Positions 1-9,730 of a stretch of DNA of 18,762 nt are shown here, in pieces. Positions within the stretch are counted from its first letter, which is position 1. Every line of letters starts with the position of its first letter. Both the position numbers and the translations under genes were made by a program. The stretch is from Phialocephala subalpina (lineage: Eukaryota; Ascomycota; Leotiomycetes; Helotiales; Mollisiaceae). The notes under the pieces were generated by a model. It was not told the DNA's origin. It made no database searches and saw only the letters and a program-made list of their open reading frames with translations. The stretch spans positions 330,334 through 349,095 of the forward strand of contig FJOG01000036.1 of assembly GCA_900073065.1 (NCBI GenBank), given 5' to 3'.

Positions 1-560
1 ATATAATATAATTATAATTCTAAGATTTATTATATATTATAAAATCTTTTAATAAATTAAATATTTTAATTTTAATTTTTATAATAAATAATCAATAAAA
101 AAACTATTATTTTAATTTTTATATTAATATAAAATATTAAAATTTATTAGAAATAATTATATAAATAAAAAAATAATTTTATATTATTTATAATATATTA
201 AATATATAATATTTATAAAATAATTTTATTCGAATTTAAAACTTTAATATTATATTATAAATTATTATAAGTTTTATAAATATTATAATATATAAATTTA
301 TATAAAATTATTATTTAATTTAATATTTTGAATTAAAATAAATAATAATTTTTATTTAATACGAAATAACCTTATATATCCCTTAGTATTTATATTGAAA
401 ATTCATTTATAAAACCTTAAATATAAAAATTAATTATAGTTAGAATTACTTGGTATATTATATCCAACTTAATAATAATTTCTATACTTGGCGTAATAAG
501 TTTAAATACGAAAATCGTAAACAAAATCTTAAGTAGAATAGATCCTATAATCAAGCTAAT
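1..560. repeat. AT-rich block, probably RIP-degraded repeat DNA
   Basis: The sequence is almost entirely A and T up to about 360, and then grades into mixed sequence by about 560. No open frame of note is present. It resembles the blocks at 9731-10370 and 18216-18762. In filamentous ascomycetes such blocks are usually old transposons mutated by RIP. I could not align this one to the repeat copies elsewhere in the window, so its origin is inferred from composition only. Confidence 0.7.
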
Positions 561-1850
561 ATCGACCTTATTATCTCGCGTCTACCAAAGTCTTCGCATA
601 TTAGAGTCCCTAACCCTTAAGTATACTACTATTCTTTTAAGTGGTAGCTGGGACGGATTTTCGTATTATACTTACTGCCCTCAAGCTAGATCGCCGGAAA
701 CCCATTATATACGAGTTGGCACTTTAAGAAAGATGCAAATATCATTAACTAAGCAGCATACCTTGAGGCAATAACTGGGCACTGCTAATAACCTTGAATG
801 CTATTCTTTGTTAATTAACGGTTACATATTGTTTTAGCTACATCGATTACTACGGAGTTACATTCGATCATTTGTTCTTGCCGACGATCCAAACCCAGAA
901 GTGCTAGATAATGACGGAGGAGCATTCGCTAACAGAGTCCTTTCGTTTCCAATAGATCCGACAGAATACACAGGAAGAAAGTCCACGCGGTGCCGAGATG
1001 TTGTTAGGTCAAGAAAGGCACGCAGGATCGTCGGCAGTGGAACAGGTTGGTAGCTGAGAGGGATGGACAAATTCGGAGGGGTTCGCAAGAGCATTGATAC
1101 TATCTACAACACTTCTCAAGACGCCGCTGCGAACCGGGTGTCAAAAGAATTGAGTTGGACGGTCTGGCCTCGACACAAAGACTGCTTGCTGATGACTTGT
1201 AGGCGAACCATAACTCATCTTCTTCTATTGCACCGAGAATACTATAAACATGAATTGTATCCGATTGTATAATAATAGATTGCGACGCCTACGCGGGCAC
1301 TCCTGCCTCCAAAAACCGATTCGAACTACAGTAAACTTCGACACCGGCTTCGCGCAAACATTCTCTTTTTAAAAAGTCAACCCCACTATACGTATTAATT
1401 TCTTACACCTACTTTGCCGTTTTTAGGAAAGTGCGGTGCAAGGGTAATGTTCCGAGGTACCTCTACGGATAGTCACGGAATCGCGCAAGGCTGAGTGGAG
1501 AACAGGGAACTGTCTCGAGAGTTCCCGTGCTTTTGGGAAACAACGCAATGGCCAGTCGCCGAATTCTCTGGTTGTTTTGTTATACTGCATATCTCCATTA
1601 CCTTTTCACTGTCTTCATCGTGCAAGTGCTCGATAGGTGATAGAGGCTGAATAGAGTCAGATGACGACCGTTTTGCGGGGATGCTTTTGGTTCGCTTAAT
1701 GGCTGCAGAGCCGACAGGTCTTCGACACCTTTCCATAAACACAGCCTTGTTAGCGGAACAACTTTTATCTCTAGAATCGTTATTCAACCGCACTATTCTT
1801 GTATTGACACTCCGATCGCTAAAGCTACGAACCCGAATTCCATATTCGTA
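561..1850. other. Intergenic stretch with no supported gene
   Basis: Base composition returns to normal here, but I recognise no gene. An open plus-strand frame runs from about 574 to 772 without resembling any family I know. Short frames at 858-1094 (minus) and 1063-1272 (plus) overlap each other and look random. A minus-strand frame covers 1473-1793 and stays open without an ATG into the antisense of the next gene; it is Ser/Lys-rich and has no recognisable domain. The stretch may hold decayed sequence plus the promoter of the gene starting at 1851. Confidence 0.5.
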
Positions 1851-3151
1851 ATGTCTGATCTCAAGCCTTCCCCAGTTCCGGACCTCATGAACAAGTGGTT
1901 TGACGCAGCGTTCTTCAAGGGACCAGACGCCAAAAGATGGAACATAAGTAGGAGCTTCTTTAAACTGAATCCGGAATTTCCGGACTCTATAGACTTTATA
2001 GGCCGATGTAAGATTCCTACGAAGTCGGCTTCATTAGATCACGGCTTAACGTCTTTGAAGCTTTTCCGCTCTTACCAGCACTGGTGAAGACATACGTGGC
2101 GATTGATAGACTGAACAGCACAGAAACAAGAAACTGTTCAACGTCCGTAGAGGCTATTGATTACATCATCCATTTCGACCGTGTGTTTGTGGCTAGGGGT
2201 CGCGATTATGATACCATCAAGAGCTGGCGAGATTATATGAAGTATATCCAAAAACAGGCAGATATTTTCGCACCTGATTTTGCTCAGTGGGATAAACATA
2301 CAAGGGAAATTGAAAGATTGGCAAATGACGCTCTCGCCGAGAGTAAGAGGGTGATCGAGGAGCATAATCGGCCGGAAAAGAGATTACCCAATGAGGTCGT
2401 AGATGGTATCTATGTGAGAACCGGGCTGCTACAGACATGGACCAAATCGCATCTTGAGGTGATTCGAGCTCAAGAAGACTACAAGAGATGGAAGATGCAG
2501 CAAGATGCCCCTCTACAGTCCTCGCAAAGTATGTCACATCTGGACATGAACTGCCTGTATGTTGTCGAATGCTAACAATTCACCAGTGAGAAAAAGGAGA
2601 GGATATCACGCAGATAGCGCTGCCACAATGATCCCTTTAACGATTGCGTCAACGCCCCTTGAGACGCCCGAACACTATGAACGATTATCCGAACTTCAAG
2701 TGATGAGACGTTATTTACAGGTGAATACTCCAGCAAAGACGCTTGTGCCTCCACCGACCTGACCCATCACTAGGAGGACCTCACAATTTGGAGCATCAAT
2801 CTTGCGATCTATATATCTTGCACTATAATCCAAGCCATCTCCTTTTCTAACCATACTCCATCCAACCTCTCGGTCTCCGATTATCTCAACGCTATCCAGA
2901 CAACACTCACGCAACTGCTTTCGGTTCTGATGACTTATATCCTCACTATTCGAAACGCCAGCGACTATCATCTTGGCATGCGTTACCGGCTTTGGTTTGT
3001 TCTCGCCTGTATTCTCCCAGTCGTAGCTATCAGTGTCTTCAAGTGGTATGCTGGAATGAGTGTATTAGTAACGTTCCTTGGCACTGCTGTAACGGGGTTT
3101 TTGCAAGTGCTTTTGGCTGTTGATATGAAGAGATCAAAGGTCTTGCCATGA
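1851..3151 (+). CDS. Unrecognised fungal membrane protein, coiled-coil region plus about four C-terminal membrane helices (4 exons)
   Basis: I do not recognise the family. Exons 1851-2007, 2061-2528, 2587-2720 and 2774-3151 join in phase through three GT-AG introns of 53, 58 and 53 bases. Donors are GTAAGA, GTATGT and GTGAAT, with branch-like CTTAAC, GCTAAC and CTGAC before the acceptors. The product is 378 residues. Residues 1-60 are a soluble leader. Residues about 85-200 are charged, helical and rich in Trp, Lys and Glu ([13 protein letters not shown], then [20 protein letters not shown]), probably a coiled coil. Hydrophobic segments at about 257-277, 293-312, 326-346 and 348-369 look like membrane helices, followed by a short basic tail (MKRSK). 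An alternative acceptor at 2078 would drop six residues. No signal peptide is evident. The gene converges on the minus-strand Clr5 gene. Splicing is by inspection; the three phase matches are the main support. Confidence 0.7.
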
Positions 3152-3298
3152 TGCAACTTACAGCTACGTATTGAGTAAGTTGAAGAGAAGTCAATGGTAT
3201 CTATTGTAAGGTCAAAATAAGTAAAGTTCGTTGAGTGGACTCGCATCCAAAATCCGCAAAGATTCTCGGCTCTGGTTCGGCGTTGGCAAATGGGACTT

Positions 3299-3641
3299 TC
3301 AGGTAGAAACTATCGAGAAGTAAGGCTTTCCATCCCCTTCGCTCGCCATGTTACTCTGGGATTCGTGAATAATCATCGGGTCGCAGTTGTCTTGGCCATC
3401 TTCAGCACCAGAGCCTGATAAATCTAGAAGAGTCACGTCATCGCAGTCTTCAAATTCTTGAATCGTCAATGCCCCAATCAGTCCCGTTACGGCCGGCGAT
3501 CCAATGACGTCCATCAAAGCCCCAGGGTTGACGGTCCACTGTTGTTCAATACTCACGGGACCTCTCCTAATCTCCACACTCTCTCGATCCGTGGCGTTTT
3601 GTTTGGCACTGATCGAATTTTCTTCGCCAATCGGATTTGTA
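3299..3641 (-). other. Possible 3' exon or decayed tail of the Clr5 gene
   Basis: A minus-strand frame open from 3697 to a stop at 3299 encodes an acidic, Ser/Asp-rich tail (for example FEDCDDVTLLDLSGSGAED). It lies directly downstream of the Clr5 coding region in a different frame. A donor GTAATT at 3716 has a natural acceptor at 3657 (intron of 60 bases), but that junction leads to an early stop instead of into this frame. In-phase acceptors at 3581 or 3539 would give longer introns of 136 or 178 bases. The link to the gene is therefore unproven; the frame may be a real last exon, a frameshifted remnant, or non-coding. Confidence 0.35.
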
Positions 3642-4125
3642 CTAAAACCGGGCGTTCTTAGAGGTTCGTTGGTACAATGTGGTTCCGTATAGAACAAGGA
3701 GAAAGGACTTAATTACCGTAACATTGACCATTTCCAGCTCTTTCATCCCTAGTGTCACCGTAGCCCATACCCTCTTCCTCCATCTCTCAATCTTCGCCTT
3801 ATCTAATTTCCTCCCGTGAATCTTTATGCACCCAAACCCAGTCTCGTGAGTTTCAGAATCAAGTCTCTCTAGAATGGCACGTCTCTCAGACCGCTTGACG
3901 TTCTTCTCGAACCCCCACTCAGAGATCCTTCGATCGAACTGTCTCTTTCTGCGTCTTGCATTAGGTTCAATTATAAATATTAATGGCGACATTGTTTACG
4001 TACGTAGGATTGAAATCGTGATGTTCGTGGAGGTATTCTGAGACTTTGCTGAATGTCTGGCCTTCGTCCACATACAGCTGATAGATGATGGTCTTGAGTG
4101 CTTGCCACTGTTCCTTTGAATACAT
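3642..4125 (-). CDS. Clr5-domain protein (small, 2 exons)
   Basis: Exon 1 (4125-4004) and exon 2 (3954-3642) join across a 49-base GTACGT...CAAG intron in matching phase 2, giving 144 residues. The splice rebuilds a Clr5-type domain at about residues 3-59: SKEQWQALKTIIYQLY, then HHDFNPT joined to RRKRQFDRRISEWGFEKN, with the expected W, LY, HxF and WGxxKN positions. Residues about 70-100 carry the second conserved stretch, GFGCIKIHGRKLDKAKIERW. Clr5 is a fungal domain named from the cellulase regulator CLR-5; its molecular role is poorly defined and DNA binding is suspected. I chose the ATG at 4125 because no ATG occurs between the in-frame stop at 4267-4269 and this point; an upstream exon is possible. 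The C-terminus is uncertain (see 3299-3641). Its 5' side abuts the tail of the broken HET gene. Confidence 0.68.
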
Positions 4126-4157
4126 TTTACGTCTTGGGGCATTGTCTGGCACCTCCG

Positions 4158-6289
4158 TCAATGCGGGAAGAATCGTTGAGCTTTCTGTTTCTTGTCGGGT
4201 AATCCCAAGTCCCCGAACATTTTGTTCCACCCGGTCATGAAACTGTTCACGGCTTGTGCGACGCGATCATCAACAACGACCCCGAGTGATCCTGTCCGTG
4301 AAAGATTGGGCCTCAGGAAAGACGAGTGTTTCTCCTTTGCGATGCCAATGAGAGCGTAGACTTTGTCTCCGGGAAGAGTCGCTTTGAATCGCAACCCTAG
4401 ACTCATCAAGTTCTTAAGTTTAAGAGGATCCCCTTCCCTAACTTGACGTCGGATGTTATCCAAGAGAAGGATGTTGAGAGCGCCACTGCTTTGGCACAGC
4501 TTTTCTCAAAACACGTTAGAAGTAACGCAAAAGACGACGAAAACGATCTTTGCAAACGGCTCCCAGGCGACTTCGTCATCTCCGTGCCTTAGAATGAGAT
4601 TTAGGGATACGGCCACCTCCTGGATGATCCAGGCCCTCTTGAACCAAGGATTCAGTACCAAGGCCTCGAGCTCCTCCAAAGCCAGCTTGTAGACCCTATC
4701 AAATTCGGTAGCGCTGTCTTCCGAGCTCGCAGAGCGATCAAGGTCTCGAACGAGTGCTAGAACAGACCTGGAGGCATTGTTGTCACCGAGCCAGCCGATA
4801 ACACGCTACGGTCGCTGGAAGATAGGACGCATGAGCAGGCAGACTTGCTGAGTCTTCTCGACGTTATCGGATTGATTGATGCAGATGGAGTCGATCCATA
4901 CCACGGTACTCATTTTTGGACCCCCTCTCCGCGAGGAGAAGAGAATGAATGGTCGGGGATACTTTAAAGGAAGATCCGTTGATCAATATTTCCATCATCT
5001 CCTCCGGCGACGGGTTGCCCCAGTGATAGGAGATAGCCGCGCATGTCGGAGCGGATTCGAGAGTCTCGTGGATCATCTCGCACTGGATGGGAACGTCGTC
5101 ACTGCGGGATTGTGGGAGGAGCCTCAACAGCCGGAATTCATCTTCTTCGCAGATTGGTTCATAAGAGAACCCCTTGATAGGCAGCACCAGCCAGAGCATT
5201 AGTATTCGCCTGAAATATGGACGGCGAAGAAGGATATCGGGCCATGTTTCCAGGAGGATGAGAAGCACAGCCATCGCCAGATGTCCGCCCACCGCTGGTG
5301 TAAGATAAATGTCGCAAATGCGCAGGAGCAGCATCATAGTACCGAACAATAGGGTGCCTTTTCTCCCGCGTCGGAGTATAGATGAAGGCGCACCACCTAA
5401 CTGGTCAAAGGAGACATCGGCGAGGGGATACTGATTCAGCCATAGCAGAACAAGGTAGGCAAAGGCCGGCGGCACGTCTTAATACCACCAGCCCGCGGAG
5501 GAGAGAACCCACTGCGCAAACATCCAGGGTTGGGCAAAATCTGGCATCGACCACACGAGATAACAGGCCCATTGCAATGGACAGGGAAAATAGCGCGAAG
5601 AGCATGGCAAAGCAAAGCCAACAGGATGCCCTCCTTGCCCTCGGCAACGGACGCATTCAGTCGGGCTCGTTGGTCAAGATTAAGCACGATGGTTTGCGTG
5701 ATCAGGAAGACGCGGTACCAGGACCTGACTGGACTGAAAAGACACTCGAGAAGTAAAACGACTGCTTCAAACATGGTTTCAGACCTAAATATGTAAGGGA
5801 GCATGAACAACACTATAAGATGACGGTAAACATCGTTGGTGTAATTTGAAATGCTGTTACTATCCCCGTGGACAGCCTCTCGCGAAGTTCTTTCGCAAGC
5901 AGACGAAAACTCAGTTCTAGAAAGAGCAAGACGATGATAATCAGGAACCAGGAACGTTTGGAGAAAGGGCCCGCCAAGTCTCCTTGGAGATATAGCAGAG
6001 GTAGGACGTACATCGCCCGCTGGTGGTCCACAGGTAGGATCATCTCGGCCAGAAAGATGAGCAGCGACGACCCGAGTGATCGAAACTTAGAGGAGGCAGG
6101 ACGATCGCGCCGGCTCCGAGGAGTGCGCTCCTTCTCCTTACTGACTCCAGGACGGTTCGATCTGCCCTTTCGTTGCTTCGTGCTATCTACCAGCTCCTCA
6201 TTCCTGATCGAACGCCTTTGTCCATCATTGTTGTCCTCAGCTGCCGAGCTTGCAGTCACGGGTGCTATGGATTGATTCGAGAAAGTCAT
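4158..6289 (-). pseudogene. Broken membrane-anchored HET-domain gene (multiple frameshifts and stops)
   Basis: From an ATG at 6289 the frame encodes a soluble basic/Ser-rich leader and then hydrophobic segments (LIIIVLLFLEL and others). Coding signal moves to a second frame at about 5870-5885 (NDVYRHLIVLFMLPYIF, then VVLLLECLF). It moves to a third frame at about 5560-5610 (WMFAQWVLSSAGWWY, then AFAYLVLLWLN), which is cut by a TAA at 5481-5479. That frame carries more membrane segments and starts the HET domain (APTCAAISYHWGN). A shift near 4905 is needed to continue as VWIDSICINQSDN, then VIGWLGD, WFKRAWIIQEVAVS and ATLPGDKVYALIGIA. This last part is broken by TAG at 4808-4806 and TGA at 4508-4506. 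HET proteins mediate fungal incompatibility; this copy cannot make a full product as read. TAA and TAG could come from CAA and CAG by RIP. Alternatives are unrecognised introns or assembly errors, but no plausible GT-AG introns fix the frame near 4905 or 5880. Confidence 0.8.
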
Positions 6290-6631
6290 GCTCAATCTGT
6301 TTCCATGAGATTCAAGATTAGAAATATGAACGAATGCCTGGTAAGGAGCGGGCGACTGCAGTGCACCTTGTCAAACGGTCAAAGTGATGTGCTCATCGCT
6401 GGGCTAGAGATAACATGCTAAGTTGTAGGCGGCCACAGCAGCGGGGTGGATGTCGCCGTTTACTATTTGCGAGAAGAAACGCCGTGGTGCGTGTCTCTTT
6501 CAGCCCTGGCGCTTAGGGTTCAACCGCATTGGGGGACATTAGGGGCCTGAGCAGCCTGCCTTTGTATGCTCTAGCAAATCAGTCAAGGATAAGAGGATAT
6601 ATATGTGACGCGCTGGCGGTTACATGCGAGT

Positions 6632-6687
6632 GTGAAGGGGGAAGGAAGGATGGAGGATGTAGAGGGAGGGGGAAGAGGGAAACGAGA
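6632..6687 (-). promoter_or_regulatory. Pyrimidine-rich tract (purine-rich on plus strand)
   Basis: On the plus strand this is nearly uninterrupted G and A (for example GAAGGGGGAAGGAAGG), so the minus strand is a CT-rich run. CT-rich tracts commonly precede fungal transcription starts. It lies about 340 bases upstream of the broken HET gene's ATG, consistent with a promoter element of that gene. Confidence 0.4.
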
Positions 6688-7065
6688 TATTCAGAAACGG
6701 TGAGCTGACTCGGCCTGGGGGGCAGCCCACAGAGGGTTTACGGCAAGAACACGTCTCCTCACCCGTTCTTCAAAATGTTGTACTCTCAGTCACCAGAATC
6801 AGTCAAACCAGTCAACGCGATGATTCGACCCAAATATGACTACCCGACAGACCATTTACAAAGCATTGGATTCCGATCAAGATTCCCACCGCTGAGGTCA
6901 ATAATTGGGGCGTGCTGAGATATACACATTAAGCGGTAAGTCTTGGTCACGTGCAGTCGCAGCCAACGTCGACCTTCTCCTCAACTCCGTCTCTCATCCA
7001 TCCTCATTTACCGTCCCTTTAACATTCTATCCGAAAAGTCAGCTTCGACGCTAGACCAGGCCTGA

Positions 7066-7075
7066 TATATAAAAA
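7066..7075 (+). promoter_or_regulatory. TATA-like element
   Basis: TATATAAAAA sits 27 bases before the ATG of the plus-strand HET gene and just after a CT-rich tract (6973-7030). The match to TATA is good, but the distance would put the transcription start close to the ATG, so the real start may lie upstream, driven by the CT tract. Confidence 0.4.
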
Positions 7076-7102
7076 TCGCAGCGCGAACCGGCTACCTTCT
7101 AA

Positions 7103-9165
7103 ATGCCTGCTAGACGCTCAAAGTTAGAGGCTACATTCCACCACCGCCGGCTCTCGTCTCCGCGCTCAATCCGCCTTCTAGGTCTCCTCCCATCGCCGGA
7201 ATTCCAGTCTACCTTAGACGTCAACTTAACCGAAGTTAGTCTTGATGCTGTTACGGATGAACATAATAATTATGAAGCACTCTCGTATGTTTGGGGTTCG
7301 CGATCCGGCACTGAGTCTATTCGATGTGATGACAAGCTTCACTTGGTGACTCCAAATTGCCAGTCTGCGCTTCGGCATTTACGACTGAGAGACAAGATTC
7401 GCATTCTATGGGTTGATGCAATTTGTATCGACCAAGAAAATGGTGCAGCAAGCGTTGAAGAGCGAAATTCACAGGTGGCGCTCATGGGAGAAATCTACAA
7501 GACAGCTGTCCGTACGCTGTGTTGGTTTGGTGAAGGTAATGATTTTACAGATGAATTGGTGACACATCTGAACCAAATTGGGACATGTCCATCACAGCGA
7601 GGGTTGAGGAAACTCTTGCTATTTGAAGGCATGTGTAAGCACTTAAAACTATAGCATTAACTTACATGTCAACAGAAAAGCTTCGCGAAAAAGGACTTCT
7701 AGACCCTGACGCTTCGGCTTTAAACTACATATTCTGTCATCCTTGGCATTCCCGGATCTGGACAGTCCAAGAAGCGACGTACTCCCAGGCGTGCCAAGTT
7801 GTATGCGGAAAGTCTTCCATCCCGTGGGGTATCTACTCAACAGCAGCACGTTTTCTTGTGTTTGAAGAGTTTATCGAGCAACTCGATCCGAACGCGCACA
7901 AGAGCTATATTGGTATCGATCTGCGAAATGTTATACGAGACTATCTTCGCAATATACCGTCCTCCAATCTCAAACCCAGCCCTGAGGACGAGGAGGATGA
8001 ACGAGACCGGAGGGTGGTCTTCCTCTCCTCCTGTCTCTCAGACGTCAACCAGCTCCAAGCAACAGAGCCAAAAGACAAAATCTTCGGCATACATGCATTG
8101 TATACAGACTTGGGGATCCCACTCCCTCCAGTCAATTATGAAAACTCCCTCTCTCGCGTCTACGAAGAAGCTGCCGTCGCCATGATCACATGGTCTCGTA
8201 CGCTCAAAGTTCTCGGTGACGCATGTCACAACCACCGCAATACTGCCTTTCCAAGCTGGGTGCCTGACTGGTCTGACGGCAATATCAAAATATTTACGCC
8301 GTCGGGCGACGCCACTGGAGGTTCTCAGATTACCGAAACGTCGTCAAAAACTCTCAACCCGAGACGCGGAGAACTTCATGTCCAGGGTAAAGTTATCGGA
8401 ACGGTACTTGATTGGGAGAAGAACGCGTCTGTTACTGCTCTGTTTCCGACACATCCTGAGCAATGCGAGGTGCCTATCTTGAACGACGAACTCGATGGTC
8501 CCGTTCAAGACACCGAGACTTTGCGACTGTGGATTGAGAAAACGAGTTTTTTCCGCCAATTACACAATTTATTGCAAGGCAATCCAGATATCTGTCAAGT
8601 CAACCTCGTTGAGGAAACGTTTCTCGATCTTCTAAACCAAGACAGCTATTCCGAAGCGGACGAAGTTTTCAGCATCTGGCTTGACATTTTGAAGTATCCG
8701 GATACGAAGTACAACCTCAGCCTTGGAGAAACTCTTGTCGAGAGCTGGAAGGCAGCCGACGAATCTACTGCAGCACGCTGGACAACAGAGCTAACAAATT
8801 GCGCCGTTATCATGGCTTCTTTGCTAGCTAATTCAGTTCAACACGGCGATGGCCGCGTTTTAAGCCACACTCCAGAGATCCTTGATCTGATCAACCAGTT
8901 CTCTGCAAACTTGGCTGATAAGACACTCATATTGGCGCAGCTCGATTCTTTCGGCAAGACATTCTTGGGAACTAGTATCCGTGCCACTGTGGCTAGAGAC
9001 TGTATTGTTTTACTTAGGGGAGCTGAATGGCCGATTGTATTGAGGCAATCGGGTAGGAAATGGAGGCTCGTCGGCCCGGCTTTTGTAAATGGAATTATGG
9101 ATGGTGAAGCTTGGTCTAATGAGAGCGGGCAAGTGCATGGGATCCGTAACTTCGCTTTAGTCTAA
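7103..9165 (+). CDS. HET-domain (heterokaryon incompatibility) protein, 2 exons
   Basis: The predicted product is 671 residues from exons 7103-7628 and 7676-9165. HET domain blocks appear in order: YEALSYVWG (57-65), ILWVDAICIDQEN (101-113), IYKTAVRTLCWFGEG (131-145) and PWHSRIWTVQEA (198-209). After the domain comes the usual DKIFGIHAL stretch, and near the C-terminus the family's typical VGPAFVNGIMDGEAW. HET domains drive vegetative-incompatibility cell death on contact with a non-self strain. No membrane segment or partner domain such as NACHT, ankyrin or WD40 is visible. The intron is unusual: the GTAAGC donor at 7635 with the acceptor at 7675 makes an in-frame TAA at the junction, whereas a GC donor at 7629 gives an open joint (FE-EKLREKG). 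If splicing fails here, the protein would stop early. The gene diverges from the broken HET gene at 4158-6289. Confidence 0.88.
7629..7675 (+). other. Probable GC-AG intron (47 bases)
   Basis: The left exon ends GAAG, followed by GCATGT. A CATTAAC branch-like site precedes the acceptor CAACAG. Phase 1 matches on both sides and the joint codon is GAA. The competing GT donor at 7635 is also in phase, but the joint codon becomes TAA. A GT donor at 7635 with an acceptor at 7702 also stays open but deletes nine more residues and puts the branch site about 40 bases from the acceptor. Confidence 0.55.
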
Positions 9166-9446
9166 GGGCTCGTAGTAGACCCAAAATGCGACACTAAACT
9201 TTTAATGTCCCATGTCAAAGTTTGATATTGGCAGAAGCTGGCTCTCTCAATATTCCCTTAATTTCTAAGACATTTAAAGTCTACTCTCTTCAGACATCTT
9301 AGAAGCTTAATGAAATGGGCTCATATTCCTCAGTCATCTCAACTTGAGTGGGGATATTAAGAATGAGTGCCCACTTTTCTATCCACCACGAGAAGGTTTA
9401 CGGTCACATCCAGCCCCCTAGATCTCTCGCTTATAACCGACTTTTC
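9166..9446. other. 3' flank of the plus-strand HET gene, nothing recognised
   Basis: This is mixed-composition sequence between the HET stop codon and the first repeat copy. It probably holds the 3' untranslated region. An 8-bp inverted repeat (9263-9270 with 9297-9304) is the only structure seen and is within what chance would give. Confidence 0.5.
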
Positions 9447-9730
9447 AATATAATCTCAGACGACTTTTTTCTTTCGCTGGTTCCGTTTTAGTCGCTGGAC
9501 GTGAGTAGCTGCCACTTTTACCTGAGCCGAGGGTAGGGATACCTGAGCACCTTAATCAGCCTAACCCTATGAGTAGGGAACCCGTCTCGGCCCTTTGGCG
9601 GCCTGTTTTGGCTCCCTTCTAACACGGCTATGATTACCCTGTTTACTTTGCCAAGCGCCCTAAGATACCCATCCTCCTAAGTTCATCGACTAAATAAAGG
9701 ACTTGATCTGGCTCCCTTATCAACCTTGTA
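9447..9730 (+). repeat. Dispersed repeat, copy 1 (lightly mutated, truncated on the left)
   Basis: Homology to copy 3 begins at about 9450 (TCTCAGACGAC shared at 9454-9464 and 14508-14518) and continues through CTGAGCCGAGGGTAGG near 9521, matching CTTGAGCCGAGGATAGG near 14572. From about 9609 it matches copy 2 closely (GGCTCCCTTCTAACACGGCTATG against AGCTCCCTTATAACTCGGTTATAG). It runs into the AT-rich block at about 9730. It carries no open reading frame. Its left end falls inside the hairpin element of the repeat, so the element is 5' truncated here. Confidence 0.7.

Larger units (their letters stand above)
6290..7102. promoter_or_regulatory. Divergent intergenic region between two HET loci
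   Basis: This is the roughly 0.8 kb between the ATG of the broken minus-strand HET gene (6289) and the ATG of the intact plus-strand HET gene (7103). I see no coding frame. It contains two oriented pyrimidine-rich tracts, one on each strand, of the type often found just upstream of fungal transcription starts: 6632-6687 read on the minus strand and 6973-7030 read on the plus strand. A TATA-like run lies near each gene (6597-6604 and 7066-7075). A shared bidirectional promoter is an inference from the layout. Confidence 0.6.

Noticed and set aside
608..620. Telomere-like CCCTAACCCTTAA
   Set aside because: Only about two imperfect units, with nothing telomeric around it; expected by chance in AT-leaning DNA.
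858..1272. Overlapping opposite-strand frames of 78 and 69 residues
   Set aside because: Short, mutually overlapping, no domain, and next to degraded sequence.
1312..1335. TTCGAA-containing stretch resembling a tRNA T-loop on the minus strand
   Set aside because: The flanking bases do not form a T-stem, and no acceptor stem or anticodon arm could be found.
1473..1793. Minus-strand frame of 106 residues
   Set aside because: It has no ATG at its head, continues into the antisense of the spliced gene at 1851, and shows no domain. Kept only as a note in the intergenic entry.
4864..5656. Introns as the explanation for all frame changes in the membrane-HET locus
   Set aside because: The change near 4905 occurs within a few bases inside the conserved HET block, leaving no room for an intron, and the stops at 4806 and 5479 lie in continuous conserved or hydrophobic coding sequence.
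9263..9304. Inverted repeat TTCTAAGA / TCTTAGAA after the HET stop codon
   Set aside because: Only 8 bp per arm with a 26-base loop; not more than chance over this length, and hairpin terminators are not used by fungal polymerase II genes.
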